Below, piece after piece: positions 26,108 through 34,487 of a stretch of DNA of 64,000 nucleotides. Both the position numbers and the translations under genes were made by a program. The notes under the pieces were generated by a model. It had not been told where the DNA came from. It saw nothing but the letters and a program-made list of their open reading frames with translations, and made no database searches. The number at the start of each line of letters is the position of its first letter. Within the stretch, counting starts at the first letter, position 1. This DNA is from UBA1723 sp045641625 (lineage in GTDB: Bacteria; Bacteroidota; Bacteroidia; Bacteroidales; Paludibacteraceae), in NCBI GenBank assembly GCA_045641625.1, contig JAZUHH010000041.1, forward strand, positions 1 to 64,000, in the 5' to 3' direction.

Positions 26108-26650
26108 ATGAAAAATTTGGTTAAATTGTCAGTTGCCGCTTTTATGGTGACTATGGCTACTTCTTGTTGCAATTGCAAGAAGGATAAGGCTTGCAACGGT
26201 TCGAATGAGTGCCCTAAGGAGTGTGTAGAGAAGTCAGAGTGTCAAGGCGAGGCTATGCCATGCCCAGGCATGAATCCAGAGGCTGGACGTCGTCATGGAA
26301 TGGGACCTGGTCGCCATCACGGAATGCGCAAGTCTCATCATCGTGGTATGAATCCAGAGCAGATGGCTCAGGTTGAGAAGTGGATGAAGTTCGATTCTCT
26401 ATCTGTTGACGAGCAGAAGGCTCTAATCGCTGAGCGTAAGGCTGCTATCGACAAGCGTGAGGCTGAGATCGCTGCTATGAGAGCAGAGAAGAAGGCTCGC
26501 ATGGAGGAGATTAACGAGAAGTGGAAGAACTTCGACAAGTTGTCTGTTGAGGAGCAGAAGGAGCTAATCGACATGAAGAGCTTCAAGTTCAGACATGCTC
26601 GCAACATGCATCCTCGTCATGGTGAGCACAATCACGGTCCTCGTAACTAA
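26108..26650 (+). CDS. Cys/Met/His-rich exported protein, possible metal-binding lipoprotein
   Basis: The 180-residue protein has a lipoprotein-like signal (MKNLVKLSVAAFMVTMATSC), then a cysteine cluster (CCNCKKDKACNGSNECPKEC). A Met/His/Gly segment follows (RRHGMGPGRHHGMRKSHHRGM), and then two long charged helices, each containing KFDSLSVDEQK/NFDKLSVEEQK. The tail is again His-rich. The residue mix suggests binding of Cu, Ni or Zn in the periplasm, with the helix pair resembling Spy/CpxP-type proteins in style. The function is inferred from composition only. A strong terminator follows. Confidence 0.6.
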   Translation: MKNLVKLSVAAFMVTMATSCCNCKKDKACNGSNECPKECVEKSECQGEAMPCPGMNPEAGRRHGMGPGRHHGMRKSHHRGMNPEQMAQVEKWMKFDSLSVDEQKALIAERKAAIDKREAEIAAMRAEKKARMEEINEKWKNFDKLSVEEQKELIDMKSFKFRHARNMHPRHGEHNHGPRN

Positions 26651-26676
26651 TTATTGTTACCCGGTTTAGGAATCAC

Positions 26677-26707
26677 GGCCGCAGTCTTTTGATTGCGGCC
26701 TTTTTTT
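26677..26707 (+). terminator. Rho-independent terminator
   Basis: GGCCGCA and TGCGGCC form a 7-bp GC-rich stem, followed by seven T residues. Confidence 0.9.
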
Positions 26708-26768
26708 GTTCTCTGTACGGAGATAAAACAAAAAACGCACCAAGATTCTTGATGCGTTTTCCTGTGGG

Positions 26769-26842
26769 TGGGCCCAACTGGGCTTGAACCAGTGACCCAC
26801 GGGTTATGAGTCCGTTGCTCTAACCAACTGAGCTATAGGCCC
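26769..26842 (-). tRNA. tRNA with CAU anticodon (elongator Met, or Ile2 after lysidine)
   Basis: The minus strand folds as a full cloverleaf. The acceptor stem is GGGCCTA/TGGGCCC, the D arm contains AGCTCAGTTGGTTAGAGC, the anticodon loop is CTCATAA, and the T arm is CTGGTTCAAGCCCAG. The discriminator is A. The 3' CCA is not encoded (CCC follows). The acceptor does not have the unpaired first base of initiator tRNA. CAU could be read as Met, or as Ile2 if modified by TilS; I cannot decide from sequence alone. Confidence 0.92.
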
Positions 26843-26881
26843 TTGAACAATAAAAGATTTAATCTTTCATCAATTCGACTG

Positions 26882-26912
26882 CAAAATTATAATTATTTTT
26901 CTTATTCACAAA
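26882..26912 (-). promoter_or_regulatory. Consensus promoter of the tRNA
   Basis: On the minus strand TTTG (26912-26909) is followed after exactly 19 bp by TAATTTTG (26889-26882), a perfect match to the Bacteroidetes -33/-7 pattern, 40 bp before the tRNA. Confidence 0.75.
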
Positions 26913-26954
26913 TCTTTTTGTCGTATTTTTGCATGAATTTTGAAAATAAATGGG

Positions 26955-27593
26955 ATGCTTGCAAAATTTGAAACTTTTATATTTGATTTGGGTTCTGTCC
27001 TTGTTTATTTGGACAGAAAAAGTTGCTTGGATTCGTTCGTCAGTCTTGGCATTAAGGATTCCGAATCTTTGATCGGTCAGTCAGGGCAGAACGGCGTGTT
27101 CGGAGACTTGGAGCTAGGTTTGATTTCCGAGCAGGATTTCTACAATAAAGTAAGGAAGATTACTGATACGTCAATTCCCGATGAAGAGATTGCTTTTGCA
27201 TGGAACCGGATGATTCTTCATACTCCTGTGCGTCTGCTTGAACTGATTTTGAAGCTTCGTTCAAGAGGTAAGCAGGTGTTTATGCTCAGCAATGTCAATC
27301 CCATCCACATCCGAACTGTGAAGGAATCCCACTTCAGGCAGATTGCAGGCAAGGACATCAATTCATATTTTGGCATGACTTTCCTCTCCCATGAGATGCA
27401 TTTGAAGAAGCCCGATCCCGCAATCTACGAGAGACTGAAGTCCGAGTCCGGAATAGATCCCGAAACCGCAATTTTTTTCGATGACAATGCGGATAATGTT
27501 GCGGTGGCCATAAAGTGCGGTTTCAATGCCATGCAGATCATGACTCCCGATGAAATGGCGGATTTGCTTGAAAAGGAATTAAGTAAACAGTAG
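26955..27593 (+). CDS. HAD-family hydrolase (YihX-like)
   Basis: The 212-residue protein is a HAD subfamily IA hydrolase. Motif I is FIFDLGSVLV, where the second Asp of DxD is Gly as in YihX-type sugar phosphatases (DLGNV). Motif II is MLSNVNP, motif III the Lys in HLKKPDPAIY, and motif IV FFDDNADNV. It probably removes phosphate from a small sugar phosphate. I prefer ATG 26955 to the TTG at 26940. A TATTTTTG box at 26924-26931 lies just upstream. Confidence 0.82.
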   Translation: MLAKFETFIFDLGSVLVYLDRKSCLDSFVSLGIKDSESLIGQSGQNGVFGDLELGLISEQDFYNKVRKITDTSIPDEEIAFAWNRMILHTPVRLLELILKLRSRGKQVFMLSNVNPIHIRTVKESHFRQIAGKDINSYFGMTFLSHEMHLKKPDPAIYERLKSESGIDPETAIFFDDNADNVAVAIKCGFNAMQIMTPDEMADLLEKELSKQ

Positions 27594-27597
27594 TTCT

Positions 27598-29733
27598 ATG
27601 AAAGTAAGGTATAACAAGATATTGACAGTTTGGGTCGTGAGCCTGGTGTTTGCTCTCGATTCATTTTCGCAGATTTCATTCGGTGGAATCCCCAAGAGTT
27701 CACCGCTTACAAGGTCTGGTACTGATATTCATGTACCATGCATTAGCGTCTTGCCAGACTCTTCGGCGGCTGAGACAAGGGTTGACAGTGACGTGCCGTG
27801 TGCCATGACCTTCGCAACAGCGATTCCCGTAGATATAGATTTGAAAAAAGAGGCGGTTTCTTCGAGAATTTCGGACGAAGTAGTCCAGTACAGGCTTATG
27901 ATTGCATCAAAGGGAGCTGTTTCGATAAACTTGATCTTCTCTGAATTCGATCTGCCCGACAATGCAAGGCTTTTCCTTTCCACCCCGAATATGGGCGAGA
28001 TGCTCGGAGCCTATACAAGCAAGTCTCTTGTGGCTCCATTCCAGTTTGCCACTACGCCCATAGAGAGTGACACGCTTCTGCTGACTTACGAGGAGCCTGT
28101 CGGAGCTGGCGGATCTCTCAAAATTTCCCGTGTTAATCGAGGTTTTTATTCCTTGAGAAAACTCCCTCAGTTTTCTCGTTCCGAGGAGTGCGAGGTTGAT
28201 GCGGAATGCGAGTCCGATTCTTTCGAGACTATGCGCAGGTCAACTTGTCTTTACATCATTAACGGAACTGCATACTGTACGGGTTCCCTGGTTGCCAATA
28301 CCAAGGGAACCGCAACTCCATACATCCTTACTTCGGCTCATTGCCTGTTTGACGTGAACAATAGGGTGGACACGGCTCTTGCCAAGACCTGCGTATTCTT
28401 TTTCGACTACAAGTCGCCGCTCTGCAATTCGCAGATTGAGGGAACAAGAGAAAAGTCCATTGTCGGAGCCAAGGCAATGTCATGCTATAACCGAAGGGAC
28501 GCTCTTCTGCTAAGACTGTCCCAAGTTCCCCCGGTGGACTATATGCCATACTACGCGCCGTGGGACGCTACTGGAGATTTGGAAGGCCCATCCATCTGCT
28601 TCCACCATCCAAACGGAGATGTCATGAAGGCAAGCTATGAGGCGGATGACCTTAGAGATACCTCGTTTTCATCGCTTATTTTTGACAGAGACTGCCATCT
28701 GAAGGTCAACGACTGGGAGAAAGGAATTTCGGAGGGCGGTTCTTCCGGTGCGGCACTCTATAACCACGGCATGATTGTCGGTGCGTTGTCCGGAGGAGCT
28801 ACAGATATTTCTTGCGAGAACCCTACGTTCGACTGCTTTTGGAGTCTTGAGCGAACTTGGGACGCTTTCTTCCCTTATCTTTCCCCTTTGGACACTTCCG
28901 TCAAGGTTTGCCAGGGGTACCAACCCTACAACTTCCCTTGTAATATAGTCGCCAACTACAGAAAAAGCAGCACTGTTTCCGAAGGTTACGTTGATGGCTA
29001 CGGCTACTTAGCCGGAACAAACGAAGACAAAGTGACCAGGCTGGCGGAGAAATTTGTTCTCCCCGGCAAAACCAATATCTTCGGAGTCTCATTCTTTCCG
29101 GTGATAGCGACATACAGCGCGGAAGGCCCGATTGTAATGTCTCTGCTTGACGGAGAGAACAATATACTCTGGCAGGACGAAATCAAAGTGACCAATGTCG
29201 AGTATATCAAGAAGTCGCAGACCATGAGCGACAGAACTGTTACCTCTATGTCATACAAAGAGAACTACATCCGTTTTGAAAGCCCTGTCTCTGTTGATAG
29301 CGTGGTATATGTGGCTTTTGATTTTTCAAACACTCCGCAGAAGTTTGCCTTGTTCAATGTCCTGGACGACAACAAGACTTCGACTGCATACTACAGCAAG
29401 GATGGAGAGTGGAGAAATTTCGATAGCAGACAGGTTTCTTCACTTATGGTAAACCTTACTGCGCAAAGTTCGGAGCTGTCTGCCATAAAATCGAAAATCC
29501 GTGATGGAATCGTGGTTTTCCCGAACCCTTCATCGGGTAATTTCTCAGTTTGTTGGGGTAAGCCTTGCGATGTAATGGTATCGGTTGTGAACATGCTTGG
29601 ACAGGTGGTCTTTTTAGAGTCGTTGGAGAATCAGAGCAGTGTCGTGATAAACGCCCAACTTCCTGCGGGAGTCTATACTCTCGAGGTGGCTGACGAAATG
29701 GGTGTCCGAACAAAGAAGATTGTGGTCAGGTAG
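27598..29733 (+). CDS. Secreted S1-type serine protease with type IX sorting tail
   Basis: The 711-residue protein has a signal peptide and a propeptide-like N-terminal part. A trypsin-like domain of the lysyl-endopeptidase style follows, with TSAHC (H248), NRRDALLLRL (likely Asp) and EGGSSGAAL (S383). A beta-sandwich region comes next, then a C-terminal type A sorting domain (IVVFPNPSSG..., LPAGVYTLEV, KKIVVR). It should be exported by Sec and then sent across the outer membrane by the type IX system, ending at the surface or in the medium. It begins 4 bp after the HAD gene, and a terminator follows. Confidence 0.85.
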   Translation: MKVRYNKILTVWVVSLVFALDSFSQISFGGIPKSSPLTRSGTDIHVPCISVLPDSSAAETRVDSDVPCAMTFATAIPVDIDLKKEAVSSRISDEVVQYRLMIASKGAVSINLIFSEFDLPDNARLFLSTPNMGEMLGAYTSKSLVAPFQFATTPIESDTLLLTYEEPVGAGGSLKISRVNRGFYSLRKLPQFSRSEECEVDAECESDSFETMRRSTCLYIINGTAYCTGSLVANTKGTATPYILTSAHCLFDVNNRVDTALAKTCVFFFDYKSPLCNSQIEGTREKSIVGAKAMSCYNRRDALLLRLSQVPPVDYMPYYAPWDATGDLEGPSICFHHPNGDVMKASYEADDLRDTSFSSLIFDRDCHLKVNDWEKGISEGGSSGAALYNHGMIVGALSGGATDISCENPTFDCFWSLERTWDAFFPYLSPLDTSVKVCQGYQPYNFPCNIVANYRKSSTVSEGYVDGYGYLAGTNEDKVTRLAEKFVLPGKTNIFGVSFFPVIATYSAEGPIVMSLLDGENNILWQDEIKVTNVEYIKKSQTMSDRTVTSMSYKENYIRFESPVSVDSVVYVAFDFSNTPQKFALFNVLDDNKTSTAYYSKDGEWRNFDSRQVSSLMVNLTAQSSELSAIKSKIRDGIVVFPNPSSGNFSVCWGKPCDVMVSVVNMLGQVVFLESLENQSSVVINAQLPAGVYTLEVADEMGVRTKKIVVR

Positions 29734-29878
29734 AGTGTCTCCATCCGGTTCTTTTTTTGCGATTCATGGAATTCCGATTTGAAGTCTTTGCACTTGCCGA
29801 AGACATTTGTCTTTCCCGTTCCCAGAAAAATTCCTTTTTCATTATGTGATTAGACCTTCCCTCATCAGAATAATTTTT

Positions 29879-29912
29879 AGCCTTTTGCTTTATTGCAAAA
29901 GGCTTCTTTTTT
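29879..29912 (+). terminator. Rho-independent terminator after the protease gene
   Basis: AGCCTTTTGC and GCAAAAGGCT form a 10-bp stem, followed by TTCTTTTTT. Confidence 0.85.
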
Positions 29913-29950
29913 ATCTGTATGTCCAAAGTAGTCCTTCTTTTTTAGGATTA

Positions 29951-30019
29951 GCAAGGGTAGCCGATAGGCGTTCGCCCATCGTCAACCCTTGCCTTTGTAG
30001 GGAACCGTTGCCACGGTTC
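29951..30019. repeat. Right half of the REPIN-like element
   Basis: This matches 286-354 with one visible base change: hairpin GCAAGGGTAGCC...GTCAACCCTTGC, then GAACCGTTGCCACGGTTC. The left half is absent here. As at the first locus it directly borders the iteron array. Confidence 0.7.
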
Positions 30020-30035
30020 TTAATCATATATAAAT

Positions 30036-30254
30036 TTCGTTAACGAAATTGGTCGAAAAGAGTTCTGTTCATTAAAATTCGTTAACGAAATTCATCGAAA
30101 AGAGTTCTGTTCATTAAAATTCGTTAACGAAATTGGTCGAAAAGAGTTCTGTTCATTAAAATTCGTTATCGAAATTCATCGAAAAGAGTTCTGTTCATTA
30201 AAATTCGTTATCGAAATTCGTCGAAAAAAGTTCCGTTTCTCTCTTTTTAACGAA
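30036..30254. repeat. 42-bp iteron array (copy B), five palindromic units
   Basis: TTCGTTAACGAA or TTCGTTATCGAA starts at 30036, 30078, 30120, 30162 and 30204, again exactly 42 bp apart. A half-site TTAACGAA follows at 30247. The unit sequence and distance to the promoter match copy A; only the copy number differs (five against eight). Confidence 0.85.
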
Positions 30255-30269
30255 AAAATATGCTTTTGT

Positions 30270-30299
30270 TTTGTAGGTTTCAAAAATTTTGTACTTTTG
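30270..30299 (+). promoter_or_regulatory. Promoter of leader B
   Basis: TACTTTTG (30292-30299) is a TAnnTTTG box, and TTTG at 30270-30273 lies 18 bp upstream. The start should be near 30304. Confidence 0.75.
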
Positions 30300-30303
30300 C
30301 AAC

Positions 30304-30704
30304 GGCATTACTTTTTTTGCTGAAAGAGACTCACTTGTGGGTGCTATTGGGCAATAGGGTGGTGTTACATATACATAACAAGCGTTTACTCGCTTTGCTT
30401 ACCAATGAATAAAATCTGGAAAATTTTAAAGAAAGTGGAAGCAAAGTTACGGTAGATGACTGCGGAGGTGTATGTCTTTCCTTCGTGTGACCTTACTATA
30501 TATAGTATGGTCTCGCGTTGGATTTTGATATACTGAATGCGTGGGTCTCTTTCCGTTGCTTTATTTTACTTTCGAGGTTTTTCCAGAGCCTATTCATTGA
30601 ATAAAGCAACAAGGTAAAAGTTCCCACGCTTTTTGTGTCTTTGTGTGAAAAGGATTTAAGTATTTTCGTCCGTTGGGAACAGGACTAAACAAGTAAAAAC
30701 CAAC
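30304..30704 (+). ncRNA. Structured 5' leader RNA with leader peptide (copy B), attenuator-like
   Basis: This is the second copy of the leader at 781-1172. The uORF at 30405-30455 encodes MNKIWKILKKVEAKLR. The hairpin at 30484-30517 is kept with one extra loop base. The inner stem 30555-30565/30600-30610 has G30558:C30607 where copy A has A:T. GCGTGGG (30539-30545) can pair with CCCACGC (30623-30629), followed by TTTTT. GTGGGTCTCTTTC (30541-30553) can instead pair with 30322-30334. The hairpin 30668-30685 lies just before the start codon of the barrel protein gene. Confidence 0.75.
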
Positions 30705-31367
30705 ATGAGGAAAACATTCATTGCAGTTGCATTGTCGCTGCTAGGATTGACGTCAGTGTCGGCACAGGAGAGCGACACTACGCAAAGTGCTTTCAAGAAG
30801 AACATCATCACTGTGAAAGCGGGATTGGGAGTTTCAAAGACACTTTCAAGAGGGTTGAGCACTTCAAGCGTGCTTGGCTATCACGTTGGCGTGAGCGACC
30901 AAATCAACGTGTCTAAAACTATGCCTCTTTATGTAGAGACAGGCCTTTTCGCAAACATGAAGGGCTACAAGATTCTGGGCTATGACGAGAGCGAGACAAA
31001 GATGCACTACCTTCAGCTGCCGGCTTTGGTGAACTACCACATCGGCAAGCAGGGCGGTTTCGAGGTAATACCTTCGGCAGGAGTTTATCTAGGACTTGGC
31101 CTTGCAGGAAAGTTGAAGTATAACATCGACCTTGACACATACAAGGAGATTGACGTTTTCAAGGACAAGACAATCAAGCGATTCGACTTCGGTACGCAGA
31201 TGGGAATTGACGTAGTGTTCAGAAAGGTTCAGGTGGGCTTTGCCTACGACCTCGGACTAATCGAGATTGACAAGAAGGACGCAATCTATGGCGACAGCGA
31301 GGAAAAGTTAGGCTACAGGAATTTGAAGAACAGAAGCGCTATCTTCAGATTGGGATTGAATTTCTAA
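30705..31367 (+). CDS. Outer-membrane beta-barrel protein
   Basis: The 220-residue protein has a signal peptide (MRKTFIAVALSLLGLTSVSAQ) and alternating amphipathic strands (ITVKAGLGVSKTL, MPLYVETGLFANMKGY, FEVIPSAGVYLGLGLAGKL). It ends in an aromatic strand closing with Phe (AIFRLGLNF). This fits the small eight-stranded OMP_b-brl families of Bacteroidetes. It is the first gene after leader B and has normal base composition, unlike the AT-rich gene after leader A. The function is unknown; structural porin-like or anchoring roles are possible. Confidence 0.75.
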   Translation: MRKTFIAVALSLLGLTSVSAQESDTTQSAFKKNIITVKAGLGVSKTLSRGLSTSSVLGYHVGVSDQINVSKTMPLYVETGLFANMKGYKILGYDESETKMHYLQLPALVNYHIGKQGGFEVIPSAGVYLGLGLAGKLKYNIDLDTYKEIDVFKDKTIKRFDFGTQMGIDVVFRKVQVGFAYDLGLIEIDKKDAIYGDSEEKLGYRNLKNRSAIFRLGLNF

Positions 31368-31374
31368 CAAATAC

Positions 31375-31450
31375 AACCGTGGCAACGGTTGGCTTGTAAA
31401 GCCTATGGTTGGATTCGCCGATGCGAAGCGAGGTGAAAACTACCATAGGG
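31375..31450. repeat. Left half of a REPIN-like element
   Basis: AACCGTGGCAACGGTT (31375-31390) is followed by a hairpin with outer stem CCTATGGT/ACCATAGG (31402-31409/31442-31449), keeping the GGTTG...CTACC frame with a different inner stem (TTCGC/GCGAA). It ends 21 bp before the next gene. Confidence 0.6.
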
Positions 31451-31470
31451 AACATAAAAAACGAAACAAC

Positions 31471-34425
31471 ATGAAGAAATATATATACGGAATAATGGCG
31501 ATGATTTTGGGTGCAGTTGCCTTCATCGCCTGCGAGGACGACATCGACGAGGTTGCCATGTGGAATAGAGTTGTTGACAACTCGTCAGAGATTGCAGGAT
31601 TAAAGTCTGCCTGTGACAAAATAAACTATAACGTGTCAAGCTTCACAAAGATTGTCGAGGCGCAGAACAAGAATCTGTTTATCTCGGCAGCCTATCCGAA
31701 CGAGGACGGTTATCTTATCGTGTTCTCGGACGGTTCTTTCGCACAGCTTTTGAACGGTAAGGACGGAGCTGATGGAAAGGACGGTGTTGACGGCAAGGAC
31801 GGAATCAACGGCATTAACGGTGTTGACGGAAAAGACGGCAAGGACGGTTACGTTCCAGCCATTGCCATCAAGAAGGATGCTGACGGCATCTACTACTGGA
31901 CTTGTGACGGTGCTTTCATGCTTGACGAGACCGGCAGCAAAGTTCCTGCACAGGGCAAGGACGGAGTTGATGGTAAAAACGGAGCAAATGGTCTTGTGGC
32001 ACAGTTTACTGTCAGCGAGGCTGGTGAACTTTTGTACCGCTACAGCGACACAAAAGCATGGTCTTCTCTTGGAAATGTCAAGGGTGCTGACGGTGCAAAT
32101 GGCACAAACGGCACAAATGGCACCAACGGTGCTGATGGAAAGACACCTACATTCAAGATTGTAGAGGGCAATTTGTTGGTCAGCTATGACGGTGTGAACT
32201 GGAAAGACCTTGGCAATGTGAAGGGTGCAGACGGTGCGAACGGTGCAGACGGAACTGACGGAATCAACGGCACAAATGGCAAGAACGGCAAGGACGGAAT
32301 CACTCCGGAATTCATGATACAGGACGGCAAGTGGTTTGTCACTTATAACAACAAATATACTTGGGTTGAACTTGGACAGGCAACAGGAGACAAGGGTGCA
32401 GACGGCAAGGACGGAATCAACGGTACTAACGGCAAAGACGGAGTTGACGGTAAGGACGGAATCAACGGTACTAACGGCAAAGACGGAGTTGATGGCAAGG
32501 ACGGAATTAACGGTACTAACGGCAAAGATGGCGTTGATGGCAAGGACGGAATCACACCAAAGTTGAAGATTGTTGACGGCTACTGGTACATCTCATACGA
32601 CGGAGGCAAGACATACGAGACTGAACCTCTTGGCAAGGCTACTGGAGATAATGGCGCAGATGGTAAGGATGGTGTAAACGGTACTAACGGAACAAATGGT
32701 AAAGATGGAGTTGACGGAAAGACACCTACATTCAAGGTTGAAAGTGGCAACCTATATGTAAGCTATAATTCAGGAACTTCATGGACAAATCTTGGAAGTG
32801 TCAAAGGAGCAAATGGTACAAACGGAGTTGATGGCAAGACACCAATTATAAAAGTTGAGGATGGTAAATGGTATGTTTCTTATGATAATGGCAAAACTTG
32901 GACTGAAATAGAAGGAAGTAGTGTCATTGGCGGAGGAAATAATACTTCATTACCTAGTAATGGCAATATTGATGGTTATGAGTATGTAGATTTAGGTTTA
33001 CCAAGTGGAATAAAATGGGCTACAATGAATGTTGGTGCTTCAAAGCCTGAAGATTATGGAGACTATTATGCTTGGGGCGAGATTGCACCTGCTCAAAATA
33101 ATTACTCGATAAAAAATTGTAATGCGTACGACAAATCTTCTGTTGAATTGAATGCAAGCGGCGTACTAGATGCAAATGGCAATTTAACTGCCTATTGTGA
33201 CGCTGCTACTCAGAATTGGAGCGAGAATTGGCGAATGCCGACAAAGGAGGATTTTGAAGAACTGATTAATAATTGCAAATGGACATGGATAACTCTGGGT
33301 GGTGTAGATGGCTTTAAGGTAGCGAGTAAGAAAGAAGGTAATAGCAATTGGATATTTCTTCCTGCTGTTGCCTATAAAGAAGATAATCACAACTATGCTA
33401 CAGGCTTTACTGGCTACTACTGGAGTTCTACTGTTGATAATAGAGGTGACGTAACCGCATATGCCCTTAATTTCTTACATACTGGCCCTAAGTCTGTGGA
33501 CGATAAAAGCCGTTATGAAGGTTACACAATACGTCCAGTAGTAAATAAAAAGCCACAAGTTACATCATCAATTTCATTATCAAAAACAAGTGTTTCCATA
33601 TACCCTGGTGAATCATTTGATTTGACGGTAAAGGATAATAATGGCAATGTTATTCCTCCGTCTAATATTACATGGAGTATTTCTGTTTCTTCCGTTCTTT
33701 CTTATGCTACTAATGGTGGAGCTACACAGTTTACATCTGAAACAACAGTAGCAACTAACCTTAAACTTGTTGCTAAATACAATGATTTAACCGCATCTTG
33801 TGATGTTTCTATTAAGAAGAAAACTATAGATAATGGTGTTTTGAATGGATACGAGTATGTAGATTTAGGTTTGCCAAGTGGGTTAAAGTGGGCAACAATG
33901 AATGTTGGAGCTTCAAGTCCAGAAGATTATGGAACTTACTTTGCATGGGGCGAGATTGCACCTGCACCTAATAATTATTATTCAAAAGCTAATTGCAAGG
34001 CGTACAACAAATCAAAATCTTCATTGCAGACAAGCGGCGTACTAGATGCAAATGGTAATTTGACTGCTGATTATGATGCTGCTACGCAGAACTGGAGTGA
34101 GAACTGGCGAATGCCAACAAAGGCAGATTTTGATGAGTTAATAGCAAATTGTACTTGGTCTTGGACTGAGATAGTAGGAGGTTGTTATGGATGTAAAGTA
34201 GCAAGCAAGAAGGCTGGTAATACTAACTGGATTTTCCTTCCTGCCGCTGGCTACCGCAGTGGTACTTATCTCGACTTTGTGTACTCTATCGGCGCCTACT
34301 GGAGTTCTACTGTGGACGGAAGCGATAGTGGCAACGCTTACTACCTTGACTTCGGTCCGAGCATAAATAGCATGCACAGCGACGGCCGCGTCTACGGGTG
34401 CCCTGTCCGTCCAGTATGTGAATAA
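31471..34425 (+). CDS. Collagen-like lipoprotein with two FISUMP domains
   Basis: The 984-residue protein begins with a lipoprotein signal (lipobox FIAC) and a short coiled segment. Residues about 96-487 alternate collagen-like Gly-X-Y runs (GKDGVDGKDGINGTNG) with five or so small beta modules (TFKIVEGNLLVSYDGVNWKDLG). A FISUMP domain lies at about 501-690, a bacterial Ig-like domain at about 697-787, and a second FISUMP domain at about 793-983. It is likely a trimeric stalk holding C-lectin-like heads off the surface. Base composition changes near 32640 and again at 34249, so the gene is a mosaic. The last 58 codons are rich in NNC codons, as in DGR variable regions. The barrel protein gene precedes it. 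Confidence 0.8.
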   Translation: MKKYIYGIMAMILGAVAFIACEDDIDEVAMWNRVVDNSSEIAGLKSACDKINYNVSSFTKIVEAQNKNLFISAAYPNEDGYLIVFSDGSFAQLLNGKDGADGKDGVDGKDGINGINGVDGKDGKDGYVPAIAIKKDADGIYYWTCDGAFMLDETGSKVPAQGKDGVDGKNGANGLVAQFTVSEAGELLYRYSDTKAWSSLGNVKGADGANGTNGTNGTNGADGKTPTFKIVEGNLLVSYDGVNWKDLGNVKGADGANGADGTDGINGTNGKNGKDGITPEFMIQDGKWFVTYNNKYTWVELGQATGDKGADGKDGINGTNGKDGVDGKDGINGTNGKDGVDGKDGINGTNGKDGVDGKDGITPKLKIVDGYWYISYDGGKTYETEPLGKATGDNGADGKDGVNGTNGTNGKDGVDGKTPTFKVESGNLYVSYNSGTSWTNLGSVKGANGTNGVDGKTPIIKVEDGKWYVSYDNGKTWTEIEGSSVIGGGNNTSLPSNGNIDGYEYVDLGLPSGIKWATMNVGASKPEDYGDYYAWGEIAPAQNNYSIKNCNAYDKSSVELNASGVLDANGNLTAYCDAATQNWSENWRMPTKEDFEELINNCKWTWITLGGVDGFKVASKKEGNSNWIFLPAVAYKEDNHNYATGFTGYYWSSTVDNRGDVTAYALNFLHTGPKSVDDKSRYEGYTIRPVVNKKPQVTSSISLSKTSVSIYPGESFDLTVKDNNGNVIPPSNITWSISVSSVLSYATNGGATQFTSETTVATNLKLVAKYNDLTASCDVSIKKKTIDNGVLNGYEYVDLGLPSGLKWATMNVGASSPEDYGTYFAWGEIAPAPNNYYSKANCKAYNKSKSSLQTSGVLDANGNLTADYDAATQNWSENWRMPTKADFDELIANCTWSWTEIVGGCYGCKVASKKAGNTNWIFLPAAGYRSGTYLDFVYSIGAYWSSTVDGSDSGNAYYLDFGPSINSMHSDGRVYGCPVRPVCE
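32404..32560 (+). repeat. 45-nt tandem repeat in the collagen-like region
   Basis: Three and a half copies encode GKDGINGTNGKDGVD with very few base differences. This type of repeat changes copy number easily and would change stalk length. Confidence 0.8.
34249..34420 (+). other. Candidate DGR variable region (C-lectin-like end of the second FISUMP domain)
   Basis: By my count 29 of the last 58 codons end in C and 47 end in C or T, against 15 ending in C in the matching part of the first FISUMP domain of the same gene. GC content also rises sharply. Diversity-generating retroelements mutate adenines of AAC-type codons, which leaves NNC codons at ligand-facing sites of C-lectin folds. No reverse transcriptase or template repeat is in this window, so the call is inference. 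Confidence 0.45.
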
Positions 34426-34441
34426 AAATTGATGTTTAATC

Positions 34442-34471
34442 AAATCATAGGGGCGCAAGCCTCTATGATTT
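34442..34471 (+). terminator. Hairpin with GCAA tetraloop after the FISUMP gene
   Basis: AAATCATAG and CTATGATTT plus GGC/GCC form a 13-bp stem with one G.T pair and a GCAA loop, 16 bp after the stop codon. It may be a terminator, although the T-tract is broken (TATTATATTTTT). In known DGRs a similar short hairpin just past the variable region aids retrohoming. Confidence 0.6.
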
Positions 34472-34487
34472 ATTATATTTTTATGTT

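Noticed and set aside
31772..32566. Thr/Glu- or Ser/Pro-rich frames over the collagen region
   Set aside because: They are out-of-frame reads of the Gly-X-Y repeats.
31405..34487. DGR reverse transcriptase near the variable-looking domain
   Set aside because: No reverse transcriptase motif occurs in any frame of the window; the element, if real, must be elsewhere.
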